This document shows, piece by piece, positions 12,361-22,194 of a DNA stretch of 64,000 nt. Under the pieces are notes generated by a model. That model saw only the letters and a program-made list of their open reading frames with translations. It made no database searches and was not told the DNA's origin. Numbering within the stretch: position 1 is the first letter of the stretch; every line of letters starts with the position of its first letter. The translations under genes and the position numbers were made by a program. Location of the stretch: the NCBI GenBank assembly GCA_011009095.1, contig VTPC01089958.1, positions 333,984 to 397,983 of the forward strand, in the 5' to 3' direction. The stretch comes from Ignelater luminosus (lineage: Eukaryota > Arthropoda > Insecta > Coleoptera > Elateridae).

Positions 12361-13336
12361 ATTCAAAATATTTTTAGGTTATGTTTCCAGAGGCACTATG
12401 TTGCTTTCTGCTCTCAATTTGTTTCTATTTCCTAACATTAAGCTATTATCTTACTAGAGCGGAATCTTGGACCACCCTGTATGTAAGATTACTGTAAAAT
12501 TATGTAAATATGTACAAACTACATACATTTGCGTAAGAGTACATATATTTGTGCGAAATGAACTCTGCAGGTTATTTTGTTATATTTTCGGTTCCCGCTA
12601 AACTGCGAATGTGTGAATTCAATTTTGTTCAATTTTTTTTACCCTTGCTGTACTCGATTTGCACAAATTACAATTGTGTAATCTTTAAATGTGATTTGAA
12701 ATACAAAGGTTAAGTTTCTACAAAATTCTAATTTCGTTGTTCTTACAAGAAAATACATTTACATAGTATGTACAAATCTTAACGTACCTGCTATCGGCAG
12801 AATCAACTTCTTGATCAGATTTTTGTTTTATCCACGATTCCTTTATCTTTCTGGCTCTTTTGGTTCGGCTTCTATTGCGTTTTCGTTTACTTAATTCTTG
12901 TCATGTTTTATACAAATAAAATGCACAGAACACCACAGCACAGCATGTAAATAGAAAATAAAAGTACGTTTAAGGCGACTGCTCAGTTACGGGTGCTACC
13001 CTACCAGAGAAATAATGCGTGCTGGACATCCCCTTCCTGCCGCTTGCCTAACGGAATCCAGGCACCCAGGTAAACGTCCTTCACACATTCAAATTCCGAG
13101 TACCGCGCGGTTTAAATTTAAAAACGAAAAGGTATGCAACCAACAGTACCTAGAAGTGATAAAATATTTAACGAACTACCATATTCCTCCAGCATGATTT
13201 TTGGGCACCACGCCTTGTCAGATACTCCTTCTAAGTGTGACGCAATCACTGCGCAATTAATAGTCACATTGCGTCGTCCCAACGAAAAGAACTAACTACA
13301 AAATGGAGAAACTACAATTAAGCAAAGATTAATTTG
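12361..13336. other. Unassigned DNA between the mini-element and the defensin-like gene
   Basis: AT-rich with a half-copy of the CACCCTGTATG repeat end at about 12473. The plus-strand open frame at 13015-13197 has no family signature. Nothing else seen. Confidence 0.4.
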
Positions 13337-13342
13337 TTTATT
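13337..13342 (-). terminator. Poly(A) signal of the defensin-like gene
   Basis: AATAAA on the minus strand, about 130 bp past the stop codon of the defensin-like gene (13471). It is the first canonical hexamer after a short AT-rich 3' UTR. Confidence 0.5.
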
Positions 13343-13470
13343 GGATCAAGAAAAACCAATTAAGTAGAATTTTAGATTTTTATTATTAGAAATAGTAAAT
13401 GCTACTTTTAATAGTTAATTTACAATTGATTGACAATTATTAAAAAAATATTTATATCACTTAAACGGAA

Positions 13471-13759
13471 TTAGTGACATTGGCATCCATCAGGTGTACA
13501 TGTACCCATTTTGAATCCCTTGAATGCGCAAGCTTGGTCACATACTGTAGGACCATTATCCTTATCATCACACAGTCCACGTTTATAACGACCAGTTCGT
13601 TCTACATAAAAAATAAAAATATTAATTACTAAGTAGAGTAATTTCTTAAAAACAGAAAATCATACCTTCTACAAGCTGCTCATCTGCATTAACAAACACA
13701 ACATTAATCATTAAAAGAGATACCAATAAAGCACAAACGATTATGCTATTACAGTTCAT
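13471..13759 (-). CDS. Secreted defensin-like peptide (CS-alpha-beta), two exons
   Basis: Exon 1 (13759-13666) starts with ATG and codes a signal peptide: MNCNS, a hydrophobic core IIVCALLVSLLMINVVFV, then NA. After it comes the short propeptide DEQLVE. A 64-bp GT-AG intron (13665-13602) is spliced in phase 1. Exon 2 (13601-13471) codes ERTGRYKR, a furin-type RxKR site, and a 35-residue mature peptide from GLC to the terminal CQCH. The total is 74 residues. Its six cysteines follow C-x9-C-x3-C-x9-C-x4-C-x-C, the spacing of arthropod defensins, in which C-x3-C and C-x-C tie a helix to a beta sheet. Known family role: antimicrobial peptide secreted to the haemolymph. Seen here: five Asp against three Lys, so the mature peptide is slightly acidic, which is unusual for a membrane-active defensin. 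Other secreted CS-alpha-beta functions are possible. Upstream are a TATA box and an initiator. Confidence 0.85.
13602..13665 (-). other. 64-bp GT-AG intron of the defensin-like gene
   Basis: The minus-strand donor is agaag|gtatga and the acceptor is tttatgtag|aacgaac. The intron separates the signal peptide and short propeptide (exon 1) from the furin site and cysteine core (exon 2). Confidence 0.85.
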
Positions 13760-13810
13760 TTTAATTTATTGTATTTATGTATTTAATCGGATTTTAATCT
13801 GTCTGTTAAA

Positions 13811-13848
13811 GAACTGAACTGCAATGATTTCAGTGATGTGTATTTATA
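13811..13848 (-). promoter_or_regulatory. TATA box and initiator of the defensin-like gene
   Basis: On the minus strand a TATAAATA box lies at 13848-13841. An arthropod-type initiator TTCAGTT follows about 30 bp downstream near 13816, which gives a 5' UTR of about 57 bp before the ATG at 13759. I looked for a kappa-B-type GGGRNNYYYY site within about 120 bp upstream and saw no clear one. Confidence 0.6.
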
Positions 13849-13849
13849 C

Positions 13850-14300
13850 CAGTCGTTTCACAACTCAAGCAACTAGAAAGTAATCAGAGGTCCTCGATTA
13901 TTTTGATGAAGTGAATTTGGCGAAAAATCAGTCTGAATGTAATAAGAAGTTTTAGATTCTCAAGATTTCTGATATTTTTAAGTCACTCGTTAATAAAACA
14001 TAAATTATGGAATGACAACTGTTTATAAAGTGAGAAAAATTTAAAAAAGTTTGAGAACCTCACATTAATATTGATAGTGATATTCAACAGCTATGATTTA
14101 TATTATTTTATTTGTTTACGGTCTATCACTAGGAATTACCCTTGTGTTATTTCATGTCAATACATTTTAAATGTTTTTTTTCTTCTTCTTAGAATGAATC
14201 CTGACCTTATTACCATAGATAAGATACTGATGTCAAAATATAAATTTCCAGATCTTACCTGAAATCGTAGATGCATTTAATCTTCTGCAATCTCTCTCTT
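13850..14300. other. Upstream flank of the defensin-like gene
   Basis: AT-rich with no clear coding content. It contains the distal promoter region of the minus-strand defensin-like gene. The plus-strand frame at 14071-14262 has no family signature. Confidence 0.4.
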
Positions 14301-14304
14301 AGCA

Positions 14305-15955
14305 TTTGCAAAATACAAAACTGCCAGCAAACTAGTCATAACGTAGGAAATAGGGATAGATCAACTAGTTTTTACTTTCTATAAATGAGCGTCAAACAGG
14401 AATTGAGCTCAAAAGTTCAAAATTGGAAGATTTTGTTTGAATCAAAGTTGTAGATAAGATTTCACGGTTATAGAATTTTCAGCTGTCGTGACGTAGAACG
14501 GGAAAGAAAATTTAATTATTTTTGTTTTTCTATACATGAGCATGATGATCACACAAGAATTCAGCTCAAAAATTCAAAATTGTGTAATTTTGTTTAAATT
14601 GGAGAATTCACTAGTAGATCCAAGTTTTGCAAAAATAAAAAACTGCTATCAAACAAACTTCTATAAAAGGAGAATTGAGCTCAGAAATCCAAAATTAGAT
14701 AATTTTGTTTAAACCAACAAGCTAGCTGGTAAATTTAACGATTGTGAGAATAAATAACTGTTAGCAGCAGTCTAGTCGAAACGTAAAAGAGAGACGAAGT
14801 TCAAATGGTTTTCGCACTTCTATACATGAACGTGATGGTTAAACAGGAGTTGAGCTCAAATATTCAAAATTGAATCAAACGCGAATTAAGCGATAAGATT
14901 CAAAATTGGACTATCTAGTAAATTTAGCTTTTACGGTAATAAGAAACTACCGACAGAGTAATCGTAACTTTGGATACAGACAAGGATCAAATTATTTCTG
15001 CTTTTCTATAAATAAACGTGATGGCAAAATAGGGATTGAGCTCAAAAATTCAAGATTGAGTAATTTTGCCTAAATCAAACTCAAAATCTAGTTTATTCAA
15101 TAATAAGCAATTGCCAGCAAACTAACTGTAATGTCGAGGGTGCGTGGAATTCAAAACAAATTATGCATTTCTATCAATGTGTGTGATCAAACAGGAATAT
15201 TGAGCTCAAAGATTCAAAATTGGATAGTTTTGTCTAAATCAAAGAGCCAGCTATTAAATTTTAGCTGACGCAGTAATAAAAAACTGTCAACAGACTAGCT
15301 CTAAAGTTAAAGATGGACGAAGTCTAGATTGATTTTGTATTTCTATCGATGTGCATGATGGTCAAACAGGAATATTGAACTCAAAGATTCAAAATTGGGT
15401 GGTTTTGTATAACTCAAAGAGCAAACTACTAAGTTTAGCTTATGCAGTAATAGAGAACTGACAGCAGACTACCTTCAAAGTCAAAGATGGACGAAGTCTA
15501 AATTGATTTTGTATTCCCATCAATGTGCATGATGGTCAAATAGGAATATTGAGCTCAAAGATTCAAAATTGGGTAGTTTTGTCTAACTCAACGAGCAAAC
15601 TATTAAATTTAGCTGACGTAGTAATAGAAAACTATCAACAGACTACCTTCAAAGTCAAATATGGACGAAGTCTAAATTGATTTTGTATTTCTGTCAGTGC
15701 GCATGATGGTCAAATAGGAATATTGAGCTGAAAGATTCAAAATTGGATAGTTTTGTCTAACTCAACGAGCAAACTATTAAATTTAGCTGATGCAGTAATA
15801 GATAACTGGTAGCAGACTAGCTCTAAAGTCAAAGATGGACGAAGTCTAAATTTCTATCAATGTGTATAATGGTCAAATAGGAATATTGAGCTCAAAGATT
15901 CAAAATTGGATAGTTTTGTCTAAATCAAAGAGCGAACTATTAAATTTAGCTTTTT
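14305..15955 (+). repeat. Tandem satellite array, about 174-bp monomer, ten units
   Basis: Each unit contains the anchor GAGCTCAAA-x-ATTCAAAATTG. The anchor occurs at about 14405, 14562, 14677, 14852, 15038, 15202, 15377, 15551, 15725 and 15888, with spacings of 157, 115, 175, 186, 164, 175, 174, 174 and 163 bp. Other conserved parts are AACTG-CAGCAGACTA, AAAGTCAAAGATGGACGAAG and a TTTCTAT-AATG-GCATGATGGTCAAA block. The downstream units (15200-15950) are much more alike than the upstream ones, so the array has been homogenised from one end. One stray unit lies at 19845-19975. Confidence 0.9.
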
Positions 15956-15989
15956 CCTAGGGTATGGTACGCTTGAACGAACAGTCGGT

Positions 15990-16550
15990 CTAGAAATTAA
16001 TAAAAACGTAGCGCCAATAATCCAGAAACCATGATGAATTCTCATAAATCTAAGAAAAACTTTGAGAGACGAACTTCAGAATGTGGATAAAGCAGGCATT
16101 ATTATGAAGAAGGAGAAGCATACCGTCTGGGTAAGCAACATCTTAATTGTTAAAAAACAGAATAAAACTTTCATATGCTTAGACCCAATTCTTCTTAATG
16201 AAGCATTGAAAAGCCCACGTTGCTAATTTAATCTTTAAATGAAATTCTACCCGAATTAACTAAAACAAAGGTCTTTTCAACAACTGATACAAAAAAAGAG
16301 TTTTGGCATTTAAAACTAGATAAAGAAAGTACCAAACAAAAGAATGCCATTTGGTATAGCTCCAGTACCCGAATTATTTATTATGAAAATACAAGAGATT
16401 GTAGGAGATTTACCTGGTGTTGACGCTATAGCAGATGAGATATTAATTTATAGTTATGGGTATAGAATATCTGAGGCTTTTAGAAACCACAATCAGAATT
16501 TAAAGAGACTCCAACCAACAAACAAGAACTACATAGATTTATTAGTATGA
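15990..16550 (+). pseudogene. Ty3/gypsy reverse-transcriptase fragment
   Basis: Plus-strand pieces in several frames give the RT core of a Ty3/gypsy element. About 16078-16210 reads ELQNVDKAGIIMKKEKHTVW, then SNILIVKKQNKTFICLDPI. The open frame at 16344-16550 reads MPFGIAPVPELFIMKIQEI, then DAIADEILIYSYG, in which the catalytic Y/F-x-DD box is altered to ADEI. The reading frame is broken and the rest of pol is absent. It sits directly at the end of the satellite array. Confidence 0.75.
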
Positions 16551-16599
16551 ATATATTTTTTAGTAGATGTATTAAGAACCTCAGCAATAAAACAGTTCA

Positions 16600-16880
16600 T
16601 ATTAGGAAGTTTCTGATAGAAAATACTTCATGGAAATGGGAATATCGGCATTCAAACGACATTGTTGCAGATATTCAAACAAGGGACTATGAACACCGCC
16701 TTTAATTTTGTGAATGGTTCTTGTAGCAGAAACTAAAGAATGCCAACTTTCCGATAAATGTATTGGCTTGTGATGAATCCACCTTCACAAGGAACGGAAT
16801 TATAAACTTTCACACTTTGCATTACTAGAATGTATCGTGAGATCAAGAAGTAAAGGCATCTCGGTCGACTATGAAACTAA
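16600..16880 (+). pseudogene. Tc1/mariner-like transposase fragment (DDE part)
   Basis: One frame with several stops reads RL*FCEWFL, then INVLACDESTFTRNGIINFH. The D-ES-F-R-G-N-H pattern matches transposases of the insect group with an N-terminal DUF4817/HTH region, and the D of CDEST would be a catalytic residue. The matching N-terminal part lies downstream at 17054-17311 on the same strand, the wrong order for one copy, so two fragments or a rearrangement are present. Confidence 0.65.
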
Positions 16881-17053
16881 ACCAGTTTGTCTTTTCTTAA
16901 TAATTTTGTGTACAAAAGGTAAATCTTTTCAAACATAGACGTCAAGCCAAGATATTGACACAAGAACAGAAAAAGTTTCTTCTAAAAGCATAGTTTTGAA
17001 ATGGTCAGTAACAACCAAATGGTGAATGGCAGCATTCCATTGCTGCTTGCCGT

Positions 17054-17311
17054 ATGAAGTTTATCCAAAGATTTCTAAATGCATTTTTAAGTTCAAATCG
17101 GTTTAGAAAACAATTAATACGAACCGTAAACTGTTTTAGAGAAACAGAATTAATAAACAATAAACGCAAAAGTGGTAGGCCTCGTATTAGAACAAATGAG
17201 ACGGTGAACAACACCAGAAACATAATGCAAGGTGAACCAACAAGTTCTATAAGAAGGGTAGCACATTCAGTATTGAACATCCATTTGTTTTCAACTCATC
17301 AACAAGAGTAA
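17054..17311 (+). pseudogene. Tc1/mariner-like transposase fragment (N-terminal HTH)
   Basis: The frame reads FRETELINNKRKSGRPRIRT, followed by VNNTRNIMQGEPTSSIRR. This is the linker between the two helix-turn-helix motifs in Tc1/mariner-like transposases (FRETG-x-N-K-GRPR-R). No catalytic domain follows. See the DDE fragment just upstream at 16600-16880. Confidence 0.7.
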
Positions 17312-17339
17312 TGCCGCAAGAGTCTTTATATAAAGCTTA

Positions 17340-18990
17340 AAGGGACCATAAGACTGTAGGTCCAGCATTATCCCAGCTAAAAAGTTGATCTCACACCACA
17401 AGGAGTATATCTGACAACTTTTTTAATGATCCTTCGATTCATTCTCTTGGAGACTAGTCCGTCACGGTCTTCCGAGGAAGAACCATCATCTATGGACTCA
17501 ACAGCCACTACATCAACCAACTGCACACTAAATACTCTACAGCCGAAGAAAGGGGAAGATGCTAACGCATTTTCTTTCAACATCAGTTCGTCGCATCATT
17601 AATCAGCCTTCTCATCGGGACACTCTTCTACTAGACCTGCATCCACGACGAAACTTACCATGGCAGAAGACAAGAAACTTCCACCAACAAAACAGATGCG
17701 CACACAGGTGCAGAACAATCGTCTTCGCATCATCACGATGAATGAAATGACCACTTGTGGGATCAATACGATACAGCAATCTTGTGCACTGCAAAGTGAC
17801 CTCTTGTAGCTACGTCAAGTCATCCCAGTGAATCTGAGAATTTACGCCCTTCTGTCTTGCCGTTGAAGATTCAATTCAATTCAATAATCAAAAGACCCAA
17901 CGACTACTGTAACAGACGAGAAACCGGAGCTCGCAAACCCTCGACCTCAACGAGGGAATAATCCGCATTAGGTTTCGCACATACAGGGCAGCTCACTAGA
18001 AGCTGTACCTGAAGCATCATACTTAGCACTTGCGACACGCAGCGGGTGCACATACAAGATAGCAAACAGAAGCTATAGCAGAAGTAATAAGTCCACTGAA
18101 GGACACTTCATAGCCTATGCAGCCAATCCTCTACAGGATTATTAATACAAGTCCGCTGAAGGACACATCATGACTCAAGTAGCCAACTCGCTTTAAAATT
18201 ATTAGTAATCAGTTCGCTGAAGGACAGATCAAGGCAGCTCATCAGAAACTGTAGTAATAGGGCAGCTCAGAAGAAGCTGCACCACAAGAAACAAAGTCAT
18301 CAACAAATCCGCTAAAGAATTAAACGGAGAGCTCACAATAGCACTTCAAGTAATACAAGTCGCTGCAGTCGAGCCCGATCAACTTTGTAAAGGATTTACA
18401 CCCCTTTGAGGAGTTTTGGAACTCAAATACGTTCAAGTCAAGAAAGACACAAGTATAAGAAAAACATGGAAGCAGCAAGTCATCTAACTTCCAAACAATC
18501 GATCGATAGAGAGTCCAACTGCAAAAGAAGCAACTAACATTGAACGGTACAACGAAAAGGAATCAAACTACCATCAAAAACCTACAATTAATAATGAATC
18601 AATTTATAGAATTACTTTCAGGCTTCATGATGGAAGCAGAAGTCAAAACAACAACGATCCTTATTTAATTACTTCACAAAAACCTTGGAGTCGGCAATTT
18701 TCACTTATAATTATCAAAACCAAGTTCGATTCTTCATTTAATTATTGTATCTAAAGACTCTATCCTATTCCAATATTTAGAAAAACTTTCTGGAGACGCC
18801 AGTATGTTTTAATTTTAAAAATTAAACAGATTCCTGGAACCATCGTTAATAATTTCATTCAAGTAATTAACAAGAAGCCTCATTTCAATTAATTTAATTT
18901 CTACAACTACCAACAGTCAATCAAATGTGCAACATACACTTGTTTTCTTAAAGAGACTGTAGTTTCAGCATTGCCCCACCTCAAAGGTCA
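17340..18990. repeat. Segment bounded by a short direct repeat (unknown element)
   Basis: About 17340-17395 and 18950-19010 share an imperfect direct repeat: AGACTGTAG-TTCAGCATT-CCC followed by AAAAAGTTGATCTC and CACAAG. The spacing is about 1.6 kb. The enclosed DNA is richer in C and A than its surroundings and holds the 60-bp minisatellite. The open frames inside (17377-17583 minus, 17559-17741 plus) have no recognised family. It may be an LTR-type or foldback element, but its identity is unknown. Confidence 0.4.
17985..18330 (+). repeat. Hairpin-bearing 60-bp minisatellite and related motifs
   Basis: GTCCRCTGAAGGAC recurs at 18091, 18151 and 18212 (spacing 60 and 61 bp). Each copy can fold as GTCC/GGAC around a six-base loop and is followed by ACWTCATRRC. 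Interleaved are CAGCTC-(x)6-AGCTG hairpins at 17989-18005, 18235-18251 (degenerate) and 18262-18280, and an AATCCT-CTAC-AGGATT hairpin at 18125-18140. No coding function is evident. Confidence 0.6.
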
Positions 18991-19126
18991 ACCTTAAAAA
19001 GTTGATCTCGCTTCACAAGCTTCCGGATCAAGTCCTGAAGTTTGTTAAATAAGAGCAAAACGTAAAAAGGCTTTAGATTAGAAAGTAATCGTCTTGATTC
19101 TGGCATCTTTCAAGAGATACATCATG
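18430..19126. other. AT-rich flank, no gene seen
   Basis: Mostly AT-rich with short poly-A and poly-T runs. The right copy of the direct repeat lies at about 18950. No supported coding content. Confidence 0.4.
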
Positions 19127-19880
19127 TTATTTTTCTTCTTCTACATGTTGTTCTTCGACTTTGAGTAGACCATTCTTATACAGTTTTAGTTTGGGCAAAA
19201 TTCTCCACTTTTCACCATAATGACCAACTAGCAGCTTGTTAAATGAACTTTTGCTATCTTTCAAGCATTCCAAGCAGCAGCATAAATATGGATGAAATAG
19301 ATTGAGTCTTCTTACAGCTTGGCTTTTCCTATTGAACAATGATAATTGAGTTTTTCATGCACCAAGACGTTGTCATTTTTTTTCATCTTTAACAAACATA
19401 AAACGCTTGGCTTTATTAAATTCAAAATACCAAGATCCTGGAAGCTTTACGACCTCCAAGCCTGTGTTTGCCAATGAATTCGTGTGGCATATTTTCTTAT
19501 TACCTTCTCATATTTGGTCGATTCTACAATCATTGGTTTATGTTTCATGTCTTTTTCTGTTACTCCAAAGACCCTATCGAGAGGAATAAATAAGTGGGCC
19601 ACAATTGGAAAAATTAATTCATGTGTTGAATATTCCTTGGTGCTTTGTTGCGAAGCCAATATGATAACATGGACATTACTGTAGTGTTTTTATTTTGTTC
19701 GTCACAACCATCAGCAAACAATTTAACTTTTCGTACCGAATCAGCATTGTTAGTAGTGTTCAAAACGTGCCTTACAGCGGATGCTATTGCATTGGAATCT
19801 TTGTTCGATTTGATTTCGGTCCACACATATGAAAAGAGAAATACAGAAATACAAAACTGCCAGCAAACTAGCTTTAAGGT
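19127..19880 (-). pseudogene. TE-encoded 'DGC-x2-QNKN' protein remnant
   Basis: Minus-strand frames contain VRKVKLFADGCDEQNKNTTV, followed by ELIFPIVAHLFIPLDRVFG and a C-terminal piece WRILPKLKLYKNGLLKVEEQ. This motif order (D-G-C-x-x-QNKN, then FP-VGH-F-P-DRVFG) is typical of an abundant TE-associated family in insects that I believe falls in or near Pfam DUF7869. The name is from memory and unverified. A frameshift lies near 19640. The first part overlaps the stray satellite unit, so the boundary is uncertain. A second, diverged member is at 49200-50860. Confidence 0.6.
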
Positions 19881-19975
19881 CAAAAATAGGTGAAATTCAT
19901 CCTGATACTGCATTTCTATAAATGCGCGTGACGATCAAAGTGAGATTTGAGCCTATAAAATCAGAATTGAGCGGT
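19845..19975 (+). repeat. Stray satellite unit
   Basis: It contains AAATACAAAACTGCCAGCAA followed by ACTAGCTTTAAGGTCAAAAA, a TTTCTATAAATGCGCGTGA block and a degenerate GAG-CTATAAAATCAGAATTGAG. These are the same parts, in the same order and orientation, as the 14.3-15.95 kb array. It is separated from the array by about 3.9 kb of nested TE fragments. Confidence 0.75.
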
Positions 19976-20584
19976 TGTTTTTAGCGAAGATTAACTCAAG
20001 CATTTCATTTAAACTGATATAAACAAGTGAGCGTTTTAGAGTACCAGTTTTGACTTTTTTGCACAAGAAAATTTTTATTTTCGCTCGTTTACTGCAAGAT
20101 TTCAACTGACTATTGCAAAAAACGAGAGTTGCAATGCAAGCAAACATCGGAAGACTTATTATTAGTCTCTTAACAATTTGTTATAATAATGCCCGTTACG
20201 GATGACGGAAGATGTTCGATCCCGTAGCTCCAAGCCGAAGATGGGCGTGGTTCAAGCTAAACTTACCTGAAACAAAAAGTTAAAAGCTCATACTCACAGA
20301 AACTTTAAATATGTCTTAAAGATGATAGAAACTAAGGGTGCCAGAAGCTGAAAATAAAAAGGAAACCATGGGCCAGGCTGACACCCTGTATATAAGTGCC
20401 TAAGGGAATAACACTCCTCACAAAATATCACCCTGTATATGAGCTCACCTGAGTTATTCACAGTAGACACTTTATTTACCAAAATACTTAAAATTTACTG
20501 TTTAACGTTCTGATTTCGTAAATGCTTCTTGGACAAGATTTTACTGGAGCGATCGACTTGATGCACATTCACTTACTAAATAAA
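19976..20584. other. Unassigned DNA with two CACCCTGTATA repeat ends
   Basis: Two CACCCTGTATATRAG sequences lie at about 20385 and 20430, resembling the termini of the 68-bp mini-element. A GTTCGATCCC tRNA B-box-like string occurs near 20214 without an upstream A-box. No coding content. Confidence 0.4.
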
Positions 20585-20589
20585 TATTA

Positions 20590-21250
20590 AATATAAAGGG
20601 TTTTCCAATAAGAGGTGTTATTTTGATATTCAAAGAAAAGTGCCATTTTTTAATATAAATGATCGGATGTTTATTTCATTATAAAGAGGAAGGTATGCCG
20701 TTAATAGTGGAAAATAACATCAGGCAAATGACCACCACGACCACGCTTACAGGACAATATCCTTTTCATGAAATTTTCCATATCCAAATCGCAAAGTGGC
20801 TGCCCTATGTCCTCGATAGCCTCACGAATTCCATCTTTGAGGTCTTGAATCGACGCTGGGCTGTTGGCGTAGACCTTCTCTTTCACGTGGCCCCAAAGAA
20901 AGAAGTCGCAAGGTGTTAAATCACAAGATCTCGGTGGCCAATTGTGATCACCTCTTCGAGAGATAACACGGTCCGGAAACTTTTTCCGTAAAAGATCAAC
21001 GGTTTCGTTGCTTGTGTGGCACGTAGCGCCGTCTTGTTGAAAGTAAACGTTGTCCAGATCAATACCATCCAATTCCGGCCATAAAAAATCGTTAATCATC
21101 TCTCGATAGCGCAATCCAGTCACCGTAACTGTTGCTCCGGCCTCAATTTTCGAAAAAGTAAGGTCCAACAATCTGGAACCTGCTGGCCACTCATAAACAT
21201 GGATATTTCAAGCTAAAATTGTTCATTTCAAACACCCCTTCTAATATGTA
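20590..21250 (-). mobile_element. 5'-truncated mariner-like transposon with intact C-terminal transposase half
   Basis: The minus frame 21171-20701 codes 156 residues of a mariner-superfamily transposase. It contains YFQQDGATCHTSNETVDLL, then NWPPRSCDLTPCDFFLWGHV with the final catalytic Asp of PCDFF, and ends CKRGRGGHLPDVIFHY. The N-terminal helix-turn-helix and first catalytic Asp are absent. Imperfect inverted ends flank it: AATAAGAGGTGTTATTTTGA near 20606 and, on the other strand, ATTAGAAGGGGTGTTTGAAA near 21243. It is an internally deleted but recently active copy, as the remaining half is uninterrupted. Confidence 0.75.
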
Positions 21251-22190
21251 TCCAACTGATGGTTTACACTGTTTAAAAAAGAGATCAACACAAATACACA
21301 AATAAAATCAATAATGAAAAGAAAAGTAAACAACAAAAAACACATTAAAATATATATGAATGACTAAAATATTATTATTTCACCCAAAAGGGGAAGAATC
21401 AAAGTAAATATGCAGAGATTAAATATTTATTCAACTAACAAATAAAATTTGTAACTTTGTCAACAAATTCTTTTGCAAAACTATAAATTTTGAAAGTAGA
21501 TGTTTATGATTTGATTGTTTTACTCATAAACAGTCTCAAACCAGATAATTGATTTTAGTTTAGGATAAATAAAAGCAAGCAATTGAAACTTAATTCTACC
21601 TTCGAACGTTCGTTTTACAAAAATTAATTATTATATTCTTCAACCTAAATTTTGAAGATTCTTTCAAATCTCGGGTCCAGAAGAAATTCTTCAAAAAGAA
21701 TAAATGATATTGGCCAGGAGTTTCAGATGGTTTGTTGAACAACCAAGACTTGGTCACTTGGCGTCGAGTTCATAACCCAAACACTTGTAAGTACTTCAGC
21801 ATTAGTTAAACTAGAACGTCTTTACACTGTTCTAAAGGAACTTGTTTAATCACAACACAGTGTCTAATGTGGTGTTCAAGTATATAGGAGATGATATGAA
21901 ATTATTTAACAAACTAGTTCTCTCCTTACAACAGCAGAATAGGGGGGGTACTTTCTCACAAGATATTTAACTGAATAGTGTATTTCGAGTGAGCCCAAAG
22001 GGAAATCAGATGGAGCGGCTACACGCACACTTTTTACGATCCCAGGGACTCCCGTCTATGTTCTACAATTAGATTGCTCTCCCACAAACTAAATTTACAG
22101 GCTGTGCCTAGATGTCTGCAATTTTGAAATATTTTTTTTTCAATACTTTGATTCAGATGAACTACTTAAAAGACATAAAAGTGAAAAAAA
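21251..22190. other. AT-rich intergenic DNA
   Basis: No coding signal. The part from 21700 to 22100 is less AT-rich and may be old repeat sequence, but I recognise nothing specific. Confidence 0.4.
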
Positions 22191-22194
22191 AGTA

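Noticed and set aside
14305..15955. Regular repeats that could be read as a CRISPR array
   Set aside because: Units are about 174 bp with no constant repeat/variable spacer pattern, and the DNA is clearly eukaryotic. It is a satellite.
20205..20260. tRNA-like B-box GTTCGATCCC
   Set aside because: No A-box at a suitable distance and no cloverleaf; likely chance or a very decayed SINE.
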